DNA from: Mesostigma viride
Lineage: Eukaryota > Streptophyta > Mesostigmatophyceae > Mesostigmatales > Mesostigmataceae
Direction of reading: 5' to 3'
DNA length: 60,000 bases
NCBI GenBank assembly: GCA_009746045.1
Contig: RPFO01000041.1
Location: 7,474,613-7,534,612, forward strand
In this document: one piece after another, positions 23,001 through 33,920 of the stretch
Layout of the letters: each line of letters begins with the position of its first letter
Position numbering within the stretch: the first letter of the stretch is position 1
Program-made: the position numbers and the translations under genes
Notes under the pieces: model-generated
The model's input: only the letters and a program-made list of their open reading frames with translations
What the model was told of the DNA's origin: nothing
Database searches by the model: none

Positions 23001-26000
23001 TTACATTTTGGCTATGTTCGCATATGCTTGCGTTTGTCGTCCCATGCCCCACTGTCATCCTATTTTTCGAAAGAAATTTGTACGAGCTAGATGTAAGCAT
23101 CCGTAGGGGAAACAAACAACCTTGAATGTGTTGGTTTTGTTTGTTGTCTATTATTGAAACCTGTTCTGCTCCCATTTTTCTGCTTCCTGCCTCCCCCCCC
23201 CACCACCACACCACCACTAGCTGCTGGACGAGATCACATTCATCGACACGCCCGGTGTGCTGTCGGGCGAGAAGCAGCGCACGGAGCGCTCGTACGACTT
23301 CACGGGCGTGGTCGAGTGGTTTGCGGGCCGCTGCGACATGGTGCTGCTGCTGTTTGACCCGCACAAGCTGGACATCAGCGACGAGTTCAAGCGCACGATC
23401 ATGGCGCTCAAGGGCCACGACGACAAGATCCGCATCGTGCTCAACAAGGCCGACCAAGTGCACACGCAGCAGGTGCGTGAAAGTGCCCCACACCGTCAAC
23501 TGAGGGGCACCGGCCAGGGGTACTGATGGGGTTAGGGTGGAGAGTATAGTGGAGGAGCACTGTTGAGGGCACCAGGGAGGGGTACCATTGGGGGGTCCTG
23601 CGAAGCTTGTGGTCCAGTGGGGCCGTGGATAGCTTTTCTCATGGATGGATGCTTGGCGATGCCGGGATACCGTGCACTGTCTGTAACCAAGACAGCGACA
23701 AGACCCGTCAGAGGGGTGCTTTGCATTCCTCGCTCAAGTGAAGCCAGAGCGGCAGTGGTGGCCTTGTTCATGAAATCCCTCTTGGTGTCCCTTCTCTTGG
23801 TGTCCCTTCCTCGGTGTCCCTTCTCTCGGTGTCCCTTCTCTCGGTGTCCCTTCTCTCGGTGTCCCTTCTCTCGGTGTCCCTTCTCTCGGTGTCCCTTCTC
23901 TCGGTGTCCCTTCTCTCGGTGTCCCTTCTCTCGGTGTCCCTTCTCTCGGTGTCCCTTCTCTCGGTGTCCCTTCTCTTGGTGTCCCTTCTCTCGGTGTCCC
24001 TTCTCTCGGTGTCCCTTCTCTCGGTGTCCCTTCTCTCGGTGTCCCTTCTCTCGGTGTCCCTTCTCTCGGTGTCCCTTCTCTCGGTGTCCCTTCTCTCGGT
24101 GTCCCTTCTCTCGGTGTCCCTTCTCTCGGTGTCCCTTCTCTTGGTGTCCCTTCTCTCGGTGTCCCTTCTCTCGGTGTCCCTTCTCTCGGTGTCCCTTCTC
24201 TCGGTGTCCCTTCTCTCGGTGTCCCTTCTCTCGGTGTCCCTTCTCTTGGTGTCCCTTCTCTCGGTGTCCCTTCTCCCACCTCCGTTATCATCGTTTTTCT
24301 CATCCGGTTATTATCTTCGCCACCCCGCAACCTCAGACGTACACACCCACCACCATGACCTGCCGCCCCCCCCCCATCCCCCCCCCCCCCCCCCACACAC
24401 ACACATGCGCAGCTCATGCGCGTGTACGGCGCGCTCATGTGGTCGCTGGGCAAGGTGCTGGGCACGCCCGAGGTCACGCGCGTGTACATCGGCAGCTTTA
24501 ACGACAAGCCCACGACGGCCGACCCGAGCAACCCGCTGGGCGGCGCGCTCTTCACCGCGGAGCAGAACGACCTGCTCAACGACCTGCGCGACATCCCCAA
24601 GAAGAGCTGCGACCGCAAGGTGGGAACCGCAAATCTTAGGCACTACGCATGTTGAGCTGCGACCGCAATGTGGGAAGGTTTTGGCAGGTGGCTGAGAGGG
24701 TGAACAGTGGGGAGGGCGCAGGTGTTTGTAATGCTGGCAGCGGGGCAAGGGCATGGAAATGCAGGTATAGTCCTTTCGCAGCTTGTTTATCCGTATGCAT
24801 GCACAGTGCGTCCGCTTGGCAAAGAGTGCTCTTGGTCTTTGCCCGGGTTTCTGCCTGGGACTTACTCTTTTACAAAGGCGTGCTTAGCAGGCCCTGCCGA
24901 GGGATCATCTTGGTGGCATATTTCTGAGCGTGGCACGCAATCAGAGTGGAGGAGTCCACCATGCGGATTTTATACTACAAATACATCGCAAGTAACCCAG
25001 CTGATGCCCACATGCGGAACATGCCCAGCATTGTCAGGGATTCGTTTGCAAACTAATCATTTCATACATGGTGCGCTTTCTGACGGTGCCAGTGCCCTAC
25101 ACATACATACATACACACCACCCACCCACCCACCACCACAGGTGAACGAGTTTGTCAAGCGCGCGCGCTCGGCCAAGATCCACGCGCTCATCTGCAACCA
25201 CCTGCGCAGCCAGATGCCGTCGCTGTACGGGCGCAAGGCCGCGCAGGACAAGATGTGCGAGAACCTCGCTGAGCATTTCAACAAGGTGGGCCACGTCAAA
25301 TTTATTGGTAGTTGCCTTGCAAAGCTGAAGTTAGTGCTGTAAATAGCTGTAGTTTCAGGGCCCTTGTGCTGTCCGCATGCCATGCCATGAGGATGGGTTG
25401 CTCCACACCATCCCAACAGGCGCACCGCTTAGTTGTTGGTTTACCGTGAAGCAGTTTTAATGATCATGTAACCTACTCCGGTTGATTGTGGCCCGTCACT
25501 GCAGGTGCGCAAGGAGTACCATCTACCTGCCGGCGACTTCCCCGACATTGAGAAGTTCCGCAACATGCTGCAGGTAGGTCACAGTCTCCACCTTGCTCTC
25601 TGCAGGTAGGACGATCTCCCCAATCTCCTTCAGGTAGCCACCAGCGTGCTGGAGCCTGTTCCCGGATATTGTGTCCCCTAACTACCACAATTTTCAATGG
25701 TTTTACAGCTTGTAAGCCTTTATGTTCTCCTGGGCTATCGGGGGTTAGCATGCAATTTACCCCCTCACCCGTCATCACGGCTGAGCGTACAGTCGTCTTG
25801 GATAGTCCGGATGACGCGGAGTTGCTATCTGCGACTCCAGACCTGGGCGAGTGAGTCGCACCACTTGCCTTGGCGGGTGAAGTATGCGCGTAGAAAAGTA
25901 CCTCATCGGGTACTCCGTGGCATGCCTTCAGTGCATGTTGACGCACTTACTTACGGCTTGTAGCAGTTCCAATAGGGATGCCTGGATGGTCAATTGCAGG

Positions 26001-26368
26001 GTCAGTCGAGGTGGTGGAGGGCGAGTTGGGTAGTCGATTGGGTCAGCCACTCAAGCCACGTCTCATGTGTGGAACCTGATGCCTTGGAGCCAGCTTGTCA
26101 CACACCATTTTGCTGTCAACTTGAGCTTTGCTCATGTCTGGTCGGGCAAATTTGAACTTGGTTCATCGAGGCCTTTTATCCAGGTTGTAGGCTCATGACT
26201 GATTGGGCCCATATGAGCTTGCCATTTGTGGCCGAATGAATTGTGCAGGGCTATGACCTGTCCAAGTTCGACAAGCTCAAACCCAAGATGATCGAGCAAC
26301 TGGACGAGATGCTGTCGAAGGAGATCCCTGACCTGCTGCAGCAGTTCAATAACCCCTACGACATCTGA
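13254..26368 (+). CDS. EHD: EH-domain-containing dynamin-like ATPase (plant-type EHD), 14 exons
   Basis: EHD proteins are membrane-binding, dynamin-related ATPases that tubulate endosomal membranes during endocytic recycling. Exons: 13254-13461, 15498-15577, 15996-16125, 16664-16770, 17417-17441, 20806-21005, 21618-21720, 22087-22136, 22634-22762, 23221-23472, 24413-24619, 25142-25285, 25505-25573, 26249-26368. All introns are GT-AG and phases join exactly, giving 607 aa. A Pro/Ala-rich leader (1-40) precedes the EH domain (about 42-140) with EF-hand loop D68-T-D-R-D72-G and SDIKRQGF. A linker follows, then the G domain: P-loop GQYSTGKT (265-272), TTDRF, DTPG (353-356) and NKAD (419-422). The helical region ends in NPFDI-like NPYDI. 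The N-terminal EH matches plant rather than animal EHDs. Weak points: exon 4 may start at 16664 or 16670, exon 5 is only 25 nt, and the leader is longer than usual. Confidence 0.92.
14407..14949 (-). mobile_element. ORF1-only retroposon copy in EHD intron 1
   Basis: It is flanked by the 13-bp TSD tactgtgaataat (14394-14406 and 14950-14962). The minus-strand sequence matches the copy at 28363-29061: the 3' half of the ORF (GRPSTSA/GATIYVGHKPW-type region at about 14860-14945), the 3' UTR with catgtacatg and ctatgatgag landmarks, a hairpin actcc-caac-ggagt near 14445, and a terminal (ttcaa)n-type tail. It is intronic and absent from the mature mRNA. Confidence 0.8.
16889..17108. repeat. CCA/CCG triplet microsatellite in EHD intron 4
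   Basis: A run of about 220 bp of ccgccacca, (cca)n, (ccaccg)n and (ccg)n, ending just before cctaattg. It lies inside the intron between exons 4 and 5. The long His/Thr/Pro or Gly/Val ORFs across it are artefacts of the triplet period. Confidence 0.9.
17442..20805 (+). other. EHD intron 5 (3.36 kb)
   Basis: The largest EHD intron, from donor gtatgc to acceptor aaacag. I see no transposon signature, gene or repeat. A short GC-rich island at about 20420-20530 could encode CCSCCGCCGRRRR but has no splice context that would keep the EHD frame. Confidence 0.5.
23779..24275. repeat. 15-bp minisatellite in EHD intron 10
   Basis: About 33 copies of ctcggtgtcccttct. Most are identical; a C-to-T variant (cttggtgtccc) occurs at the start and near 23976, 24141 and 24246, at spacings of 165 and 105 bp. 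The repeat ends about 140 bp before exon 11. The 294-codon frame on minus (PREGT)n and those on plus (CPFSR/SLLSV) are period artefacts. Confidence 0.92.
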
Positions 26369-27462
26369 GGGACCCTGCCACCCCGGCCCCTCGCAGAGGT
26401 AGCGTCATGCTCCGATGGGGCTGCTGCCCTTGAGGCGCACAAATGTTGGTCTTGTGGCCGCAAGTATACAGCACAGTACGCCCCCATGGCTGAACTACAT
26501 CAAGGCCCCAGGCCGCCATGTGGCGTCACTGAGAATCAGCCACCCAAACAGGGCGGTCATGAATGTAATATGCCAGTGTATCTTTCAAGGAGTTTTTTGT
26601 TCGAGATTGCACGCACGGCGTGTGAACGTTACAGGCTTGCTTCCTTGACACTGTAGTTGTCTTGGGCAAACAGTCTCACGTCATGCATGGCGCTTGTCTT
26701 AGTTTGGCCATGGATGGGGCACAGTATTGTGACTGTCAGTTCCATGCCGCAAGTTCAGCAGGCGGATGTCGAGTACTGTTTTTTACATGGAGTACCATGG
26801 TTTCGAGGCTGTTGTTCTCTTCCACATGTGTGCGAGGGGTATAGTGTGGCTATTATGTCTTGAGCAAATCAGGTTGAGGCCACAGAAGCGTCTGGGAAAA
26901 TATCACATGCTTGGCACACAGTCTCAAGTGACCTCAAGTGATGCTGGTGCATTTCCACCTGGTAATTTTTCAGTGCGACTTGAATACAATACTACTATCA
27001 TTTCTGTCGCACACCGTGCCATAACGTCTGACTGATGCGGAGATATTTGCTTTCTCGTCCAACCATGGTGAGATATTTGTAGATTGCCGTCCACTTGGAA
27101 TTGGCGGCGGTGGTTGTATTGGTCCGCGCCAATTTTGTCAAGATTTTGACAGCACACGTGGCTGTGGATTGTGGCTCAACGGCACACTTGGCAGTACGGA
27201 CTGCACCATGTGTGTTTCAGCAGGTTGTGTCGCACTGGCTTGTGCGACGACGGTTCGTCAATGTTTTGGCTGCGATAGTTCCAGCAAATTGACAATTGAC
27301 AGCAATGCATTATGTGCCGATTTGTGAAAGTCGGCACTGCCCACAGCTTGTCGTTTTGCATGACGGCTGGCTAGGTTAAAACGAGAAACGAGCAGCTTTG
27401 CTGGACGTTGTTCGTTTCAGTTCTTCACTCACACGATGCAATGATGTAGTCTTATGTTGTCG
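26369..27462. other. EHD 3' UTR and downstream intergenic region
   Basis: No second gene is recognised. Short ORFs (for example 26766-27035 and 27095-27292) lack family features. A clear polyadenylation signal could not be assigned. Confidence 0.4.
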
Positions 27463-27605
27463 TTATGCTGTTAGATAGATGTAGTGTGTAGCTGATGTAG
27501 ATAGATTAGACCGGTAGGACTGTTTGCACCCATCCATCCATCCATCGGGGTTAATGCTCCGTGACTCCCCAACGGGAGCACGAGTCTAATTAATTCATTA
27601 ATTAA
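27463..27605 (+). mobile_element. 143-bp LINE C 3'-end copy
   Basis: It is flanked by the 11-bp TSD ttatgttgtcg (27452-27462 and 27606-27616). The sequence matches the LINE C 3' UTR: tagatagatgtag, gattagaccggtagga, the ccatccatcc run, the ctcccc-aacgggagcac hairpin and the taattaatt tail. It is severely 5'-truncated. Confidence 0.85.
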
Positions 27606-27616
27606 TTATGTTGTCG

Positions 27617-27998
27617 CCATGTGATACACTAGGCGAACAACCCGGGTGTGGCCTCCGACATAGTCGCATTTGTGGGACATGTTGATGGAAAGAGTTGGGG
27701 CAATGCGTCATCTGAGGACGTGTGCTTGGGTCGGATACCCACACAACGTTGGTGAGGATTCTAGGGGTCTTGTAGGCTGGTTTTGGGGGAGCTGAGAAAT
27801 AGGTCTCCTCCCATCTCCTGCGGGAGGGCAGGTCGTGAATAGCCAAGGTCGGCTATGTCGGACACTGCCAGCTAGCTCGAGCACTATATATTCATTAAGA
27901 ATGATAAATTACGGTGGTGAGATTGGCATACAACGTAAGGAAAACCCCGAAAAGAAGAAGAACCCTGAAGAAATAGTAATCTGACATTCGAGCACTAT
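27617..27998. other. Intergenic spacer
   Basis: No gene recognised. It contains two of three copies of tcgagcactat (27877-27887, 27988-27998); the third is at 29303-29313. Confidence 0.4.
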
Positions 27999-28362
27999 TA
28001 AATTAAATTAAATCTAATTACAACATGCCTCCGTTGGGAGGTCATGTAGCACATATTCCTTGATGGATGCAGTGGAGGAAGCCGCGTAATCGAACTAACC
28101 TAACTCTAAGCTATCTAGTCTAGAAAATCCTGACTATACACTACTCATCAAAACGCCGCCTCCTCTTGGGGGGAGGTGGCTTGCCCACAGGGGCTGGCGT
28201 GTGAGCCTTGACAATCTTCTGCCACCGCGGCTTGTTCTGCATGGCAGTCCAAAGAAGGGAGAGAGAGTGGATGCGGTGTTCAAACTGGGCTGGGACCACT
28301 AGGTCGGCCAGCAACATCTGGATGTAGTTCGTGGCATGTTTCCCTACCCTTTTGGGAATGCC

Positions 28363-29061
28363 TCTTCTTTGAGAGCCCAGCGGACAAGATTTCGTTTCTC
28401 AGACGCCGCAAGCGGCTCGAGAAGACTCACTTCACCGTGGACGACGACTTGACCCTGACACAGCAACAACGGCGACGGGAGCTATGGCCGACCTACCTCC
28501 AGCTCCGGCAGACCAAGGCGGGCCAGCCGGTGTACTGGAAGGGGGCGGCCATCTACGTCGGCCACAAGCCCTGGCACGCGACCCCCTCGACCACCGCGGC
28601 CCCAGCGACTCCAGACGCCCCAGCCTAGGGGAATACAGCAGCAGTAAGGTAGAATAGTTGGACAGTGGCCTTGTACATGCCCGCCTACTACAGGCACTAT
28701 ACCAGCTGAGGCCTAGCCTTTTTAGTCATGTCCATGTGTGCCTATGATGAGCCACACTCCAGATGATGCCTAGCTTTATTTAATTATGCAGTGCCCATGC
28801 AGGGAGTCCCTCCCTGCTGAGATGCCATGCCCTAGCTCTCGTATAGCCATGATGATCTTCCCCCACATGGCATGCTCCCCCTTAACTGGGCATAGCGTGA
28901 TAGACCATGAGGGTGCAGGTGCCCTGGTGCACCTAGAGCAAGGGTAGCTTACATTCCCACCCTTGCATGAAGTAGCCTAGAATGTATTAAAAGCCATATG
29001 CCCCTTCTCAGGGCTATGTGCTACATTGACTCCCAACGGAGTGATGTTTCTAATTAATTAA
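28363..29061 (+). mobile_element. ORF1-only retroposon inserted in LINE D
   Basis: It is flanked by the 11-bp TSD ttgggaatgcc (28352-28362 and 29062-29072). The element carries a partial ORF ending at 28628, a ~400-bp 3' UTR, the hairpin actcc-caac-ggagt near 29030 and a taattaatta tail. It has the same layout as the copy at 14407-14949. No reverse transcriptase is present in either copy. Confidence 0.8.
28366..28628 (+). pseudogene. Truncated LINE ORF1-like protein, C-terminal part
   Basis: An open frame with no start of its own (5'-truncated copy): FFESPADKISFLRRRKRLEK, then FTVDDDLTLTQQQRRRELWP, a KAGQPVYWKGAAIYVGHKPW segment, and a Thr/Ala/Pro-rich tail ending in APA and TAG. The VDDDLT..Q...R..L.P motif followed by a basic 'yw+g' segment resembles the C-terminal region of LINE ORF1-type RNA-binding proteins. 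That assignment is from memory of the pattern and is moderate. A related fragment, SLDDDLTPEQ...VRLRWKDN, lies on the minus strand at about 53195-53380. Confidence 0.55.
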
Positions 29062-29313
29062 TTGGGAATGCCCTTGGGGCCAGGCCAGGTCAGAATATGC
29101 CGCCCTGGCTGGCCAAGCCGCTGGGGGCCTGCCAGACCAAGGGCTGTGTCGACCTGGCTGGTGCGAGCAAGGTGTCCTACAAATGCTATCCTACGCAGCC
29201 TAATCTCGTCCGAAATACGAGGCATACCCTGATACAAAGATTCTAATGACGGGCGCTTGGAAACCCTACGTTCAGGACCTGTCGGAGCATCCTGTAAACC
29301 GATCGAGCACTAT

Positions 29314-29776
29314 ATATAGGCCATTGGCTGGAATTCGGAATTGGCTGAACCAGTCTTTCTTCATATGATGATTGTCACTCCATAAATTGACATATTATTT
29401 TAATGTCAGAATCATTGTTGTAACAAAAGCAAGGATGGCTCTCATCGGGCAGATTAGGTAGCCAAGCACGGAGAGTGGGTGCATGCTGCGATGCACCACT
29501 CATCCTCTTTCCTACTGACCCCTTTTTAACTGAAACGAACAAGTGTGCAACGGGCTATACCCTCGGGACCTGCCCATGGAGACTTCGGAGATTTAAATTT
29601 GAAGTTCGGCGGAATGGGCAGAAATTTTATGGGTCGATGTATACAGGCCTGGGCCAGCGCAGCCACGCAGGCGACTAGTTTCATCAAGGAGACGACCAGC
29701 GCAGGCCAGAAAGTTTTATGTGTCAAAGTCAGCGGATCTGTCAAGCGTTGGGTTTGCTGTAAGCTGGCGCAGCCTG
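29314..29776. other. Unassigned spacer upstream of LINE C copy 2
   Basis: No family recognised. An open frame from 29545 runs into the LINE C copy and is chimeric. The stretch atcaaggagac.accagcgcaggccagaaa (29686-29715) reappears with few changes at 53400-53430. Confidence 0.4.
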
Positions 29777-30369
29777 GCGTTGTGCTCACCCACTTACCGC
29801 CGCCCCTCTATCTCCTCGACGGCTCTCAAGTCCTGTATCGGGACCGCGTCAAGCTGCTGGGCGGCCTGCTCCCCCGAGCTGCGAGGTTGATGTGGACCAT
29901 CGCATCTCCCTCGCCTGGCACGCTTTACGCCATGCAGTACCGGGCCCTGTGGCGCAAGCCCCTGGGCAAGATCGAGAAACAGGACTTGTTCAAGGTCCTC
30001 GTCCTTCCTGTTCTCACGTATGGGGCCGAGACGTGGACCCTCACCGCCGACCTGGCCCGCAAGCTGGACGGCGCGGTCACCAACATGCTGCGTTCCATTT
30101 TCAGAGTAGGATATGCTGCTCATGTCCGCAATGAGGCCCTGTACCAGGGCATGCCATATATCATCACCAGCACCATTAAGCAGTGACGCCTGCAGCTAGT
30201 AGGGCACCTAGCTCGCACCAACCAGGTAGACACCTCACGTGCCCCCCCCGCAGGACTGCGCCCAGCTCAGCCTGGCCGGCACCTCCTGACGTGGGCCGGG
30301 CCCAGTGATGCATGTTAGACGCCGCAAGGCCCGCACCTTCAAAGAACAGCTAGTAGAGGACATGGGGGG

Positions 30370-31938
30370 CCGTGTTGGTTGGTACGGAACCTCGGGTATG
30401 AAAATACGCCGTATATTCCACGGTACTGACGCTTTCGACCGCGTACGCCGTACGATTTTCACTGTTTTTCACTTTGGACTTAGCCGATTTTGGAGGTCGC
30501 GGACGTGTCACGCGGTAGGGAGAGGCCCAGACCTGTCAGTGCATGGTACTGTCAGAAATTGCTGAAATTGCAGCGAGTGCATAGCTACTTGCTAGTACAC
30601 GCGTGACGGTGTGCCTTTCTACATTTTTTGACAGGATTTTTTTTTGCGCGGGAGAAAAGCTGTAAGGGGACAGACAGCATATGCATGGCAGAATCGTAAG
30701 GTTTAGGGACGGGTGCACTTCCAGAAAGACGCAGATGAGTGAAGACGCATTTAAAGCAAATAGTAGAGGGTGCCGGGTACGTGCTCCGGTTCATGTATTG
30801 TGCGCTAGGCAATCCTAAACGAGGCGACCATGCCTAGTGTCCCATGCAGTCGTCAAAAGGGGAGAGGAGTATCAATACCTCCACCTGATTGACGAGGTGG
30901 AAAAGACCGTGAGTGGGGAAGACGTGGTAGTCGGCCAGAGGTGGCCAGGCGTGCAAGCTGCTTGTGCGATTACAAGATCGGCAGGCCTGGCAGCTTTAGC
31001 AAGGATCGCGCTGTCGGCCATCTCGGCCACATCCCCAACAAGGGAGCCACATTTTGCCATGCAGCAGTCTAGGAATGTAGAAGGCCTGATCGGGAGGCTT
31101 CAGGCGGCTGAGGCAGCCCGGTTGGAAAAGAAGGAGCGAAAGGCAGTGCTCGGTGCCCGCGTTGCCAAGGCCCTTCTGCCTGCCGCTGCCCCGGGTGCTG
31201 GCCCTTGTGGCTCTGGCAAGGCAGTGCAGAAGACGATTCCACAGTGCTTTTCCAATGCGCAGCTCCAGGAAGTCTGCCTTGCCCAGGCCTCTTTCTTTTA
31301 CGAGAATGGCATTCCGTTTCACGTCGCCGCCAGCGCCTCGTACAAGAACATGATCGCGGCAGTGGCAAAGTATGGACCTGCTGCAGCAGTGAAGGTCAAT
31401 TCTGGGTTCATTGCCAATTATTTTATTTTTTAGGGATTCGTGGCATGCACTTGTTGTCATTTTCAGCGAAGCTGCCATCTATAGTGCTATGACATCCTCG
31501 GCATCGAGGCTGCCAGAGCTCTGGGTGCATTATACCATTCAATATTATGTTGTCAATGACGCATTGTAATAAAAGAGACCGGTGTTAGATGGTCAATAGT
31601 TTGCATGTCCACAATATACAAATGTACTTGAAGGATGTATTGCTATATCGATCTAGGTGTGGCAGGTGGCAAGTCACCGCCATTATGCTCTGAATAGCAG
31701 AGAGCATAGTACATAGTAACATTTGTTGGATGCAGGGCCACACATCCTTAGAATACCCCGTACTTTAAGCCTTGGCCTCAATAATACCCCGTACTTTTTT
31801 ACCACAATTTCAAAAATACCCCGTATGCCGTACTGCGTATTTTTTCGCGTATTTTTGACCCCTCGCAAAAATACCTGTATTTTTACAGTACGCAAGGGTT
31901 TTACCGAGTACCCCGTACTGCCGTACAGACCAACACGG
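30370..31938 (+). mobile_element. hAT-type DNA transposon, 1569 bp, probably defective
   Basis: An 8-bp TSD atgggggg flanks it at 30362-30369 and 31939-31946; the uninterrupted site is seen in LINE C at 4938. The terminal inverted repeats ccgtgttggt..gtacgg are 18 bp with two mismatches. Subterminal regions are full of GTACGG/CCGTAC motifs (for example taccccgtact four times at 31755-31920). Eight-bp TSD, short TIRs and a transposase fragment of hAT type together support the superfamily call. At this size it cannot encode a full transposase. Confidence 0.85.
30837..31433 (+). pseudogene. hAT transposase N-terminal fragment
   Basis: A 198-codon open frame. Its C-terminal third, FFYENGIPFHVAASASYKNM followed by IAAVAKYGPA, matches the conserved block that follows the BED zinc finger in plant hAT transposases. 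The catalytic DDE and dimerisation regions are missing. In another frame, at about 30945-31070, the residues CLCDYK ... HLGHIPNKGATFC look like a degenerate BED finger, so a frameshift probably separates the two. The frame ends at a stop after NYFIF. Confidence 0.75.
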
Positions 31939-32258
31939 ATGGGGGGCCTAGGCCTCTCCGTGATTTGGAAAAAGATGATGGACAAGGCCAAGTGGGCCCA
32001 GGTCATAGAGGACAACGAGCCCCCCCCAGTGGGGAAGCGCCCGCGTGTGCAAACCCGTGGGAGGCACGCCAGACAGCTCCCCTAGGGCAGCGTGCAGCTG
32101 TCTAGATAGATGTTGTAGTTAGAATGCTGTTAGATAGATGGCTTAGGTAGCTGATGTAGATAGATTAGACCGGTAGGACTGTTTGCACCCATCCATCCAT
32201 CCATCGGGGTTAATGCTCCGTGACTCCCCAACGGGAGCACGAGTCTAATTAATTAATT

Positions 32259-33920
32259 GTGAGGTCAAGGCTCTGGTTCCAGCTGGGTGCAGACTTTTTT
32301 TCTTTTTCTGTACCAGTGATCTGCGCATCATGCTGTGGCGTGGAGCGGACTTCGGCTGGCGTGGTGCGGGCTACGAAATTGAGTGACGCGTCCTTTTTAG
32401 TGGCGCGGCCTGCAAAATTTCGAGCATTTTTGTCGACATGGAATGCTTGCCTTTTTTTTTTTTTTTTTTTTTTTTTTGTTCCGCTGGCAATAAAGATGTT
32501 GGCCAGGAGTGCCAGCATGGCTTGACGCATTATGTCTTGCGACCTACCGGCAGCTCGAGGCGCTGGTGTATATTACATGGCACCTGAATTTTTTCGGCAT
32601 CCAGCTTGGCGCTGGGGGGGTGGGCCGGTGCCGGCCCTGGAGTTTCACCGGAATTTTTTTTTCCGTGTCAGAGTGCGCGTGTTGCACCTGCGACTCTTGT
32701 GACTTTTGCCATCCCTTATGGTTCTCGCTAGTGGTCAGGAGTACTAGCGAGGGGGGGGTGAAAAGGGAATCATGCCTAGCATGGCTGACCTTCAGAGACA
32801 TCAAAGCCATGGATGATGGAAGTGTTAAATGTCATAGCATTGGGAATGCAGTTTATACAGTACTTTTACATGTCCTATAGTGTGGCTGACCTTTCAATAG
32901 AGACATCAAAGCCATGGATGATGTAATCATGTCATTGCATTGGGAATCACAGTTACAGTTTTTTTACATGTCAAGCCTGGGTGGCTGAGATTCTTTGGAA
33001 TGGAACGCGACATTTCTCGTCCATGAGTGCATGTTAGGCCCTTAATTCTACATTCATTTTGAATTAGCCCGGCCGAAACTCGAGTGCGCCGGATCCGTGT
33101 CCGTACCGGGGCACCGAGAATATCAAGCTGGATCTTTGCTGAACTCTGAACATTACTCGAAGTCACGGCCGTACTACATGGTACTTGTCATTCCGTACCA
33201 CATCGTTCGAATCCGGTTATAGTATAGTGCAAGGGTGACACGCTGAACGGGGCCCTCAACGGAGCGCCGGTGCTCTTGAACCCATTGAGTTTGAACCCAT
33301 GAACCCATGAGCACATCTATGCCATATATAGGCGGCAGTAGTGGACAAGCTCGTTAGCCCGCGGGGGGGCATCCCCCCCGGGCATGCGCAGGGTATGGAC
33401 ATTGTAGGTATAGCGATGGGCAGCGAGTGGTCAGGACTGGTGCCGGCATCAGACCGGCAGCAAGGGGCGCCGCCGGGGACCGGCCCGTGGTACCGGCAGG
33501 GGGAGTTGGGGGAGGCTGGCGGGGTGTGTGCGGCGTGAGAAAACATTATAATACTTTTCAACGCGCATATTGCATGCACCGACCCTGGAAGCGAGCGGCG
33601 CGACCGACTGCTGACTTGCTCGCCTGCATGGTCTTGGGGTCAAAGAATGCAGCACTGATACCATTGTTGGGAGTGCCGGGTGGCACCGCACTGAAGCTGG
33701 CCAGCATGCACTGCGCTCCTAGCTTGTTGCGTTGATATTTAGCGATTACCCAGGCTATGGCTGACATCTTGCTCCCCCGCACACGAGCTGACTTTGCGAC
33801 GCAGCACGGTTATTGAGGCTGTTTTACTTCATTCCGCGGTGTGGATCGAGTGTCGATCCATGCATGCCGGCTGAATAATAGTTGTTATGTCGTGGTATCT
33901 CTTAATTGTTAGCGTTAACT
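32259..33920. other. Intergenic region with poly-T tract and a small tandem duplication
   Basis: A run of 26 T at 32452-32477 could be the A-tail of a minus-strand retroposon, but no body is recognised. Positions 32781-32876 and 32883-32970 are imperfect duplicates (gacatcaaagccatggatga, cattgggaat, acatgtc). A G7-CAT-C7 hairpin lies at about 33362-33380. No gene is recognised. Confidence 0.5.

Larger units (their letters stand above)
27999..29302 (-). mobile_element. LINE D: diverged relative of LINE C, interrupted
   Basis: The minus-strand RT C-terminal region is at 29073-29302 (LYQGMPRISDEIRLRRIAFV, GHLARTSQ, LTWPGP, paralogous to LINE C residues LYQGMPYI...LTWAGP). It continues at 28352 downwards (GIPKRVGKHATNYIQMLL ... 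PVGKPPPPKRRRRFDE, then stop at about 28145). The 3' end has a cctcc-gttg-ggagg hairpin and a ttaaattaaat tail at about 27999-28050. A candidate TSD tcgagcactat lies at 27988-27998 and 29303-29313. A retroposon (28363-29061) splits it; removing that insert joins the frame as LTWPGPKGIPKRV. Confidence 0.75.
29777..32258 (+). mobile_element. LINE C copy 2, 5'-truncated, split by a hAT-type element
   Basis: Positions about 29777-30369 match LINE C 4370-4945 closely (PPLYLLDGSQVLYRDRVKLL, LTYGAETWT, LYQGMPYI). Positions 31947-32258 match the LINE C 3' end (KMMDKAKWAQVIEDNE, the 3' UTR and taattaatt tail). The coding region carries small indels and an in-frame TGA at about 30184. No TSD for this copy was recognised because its left edge is unclear. 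Confidence 0.8.

Noticed and set aside
23563-24695. ~300-codon ORFs encoding CPFSR, SLLSV or PREGT repeats
   Set aside because: Products of the 15-bp minisatellite in an EHD intron, open in opposing frames.
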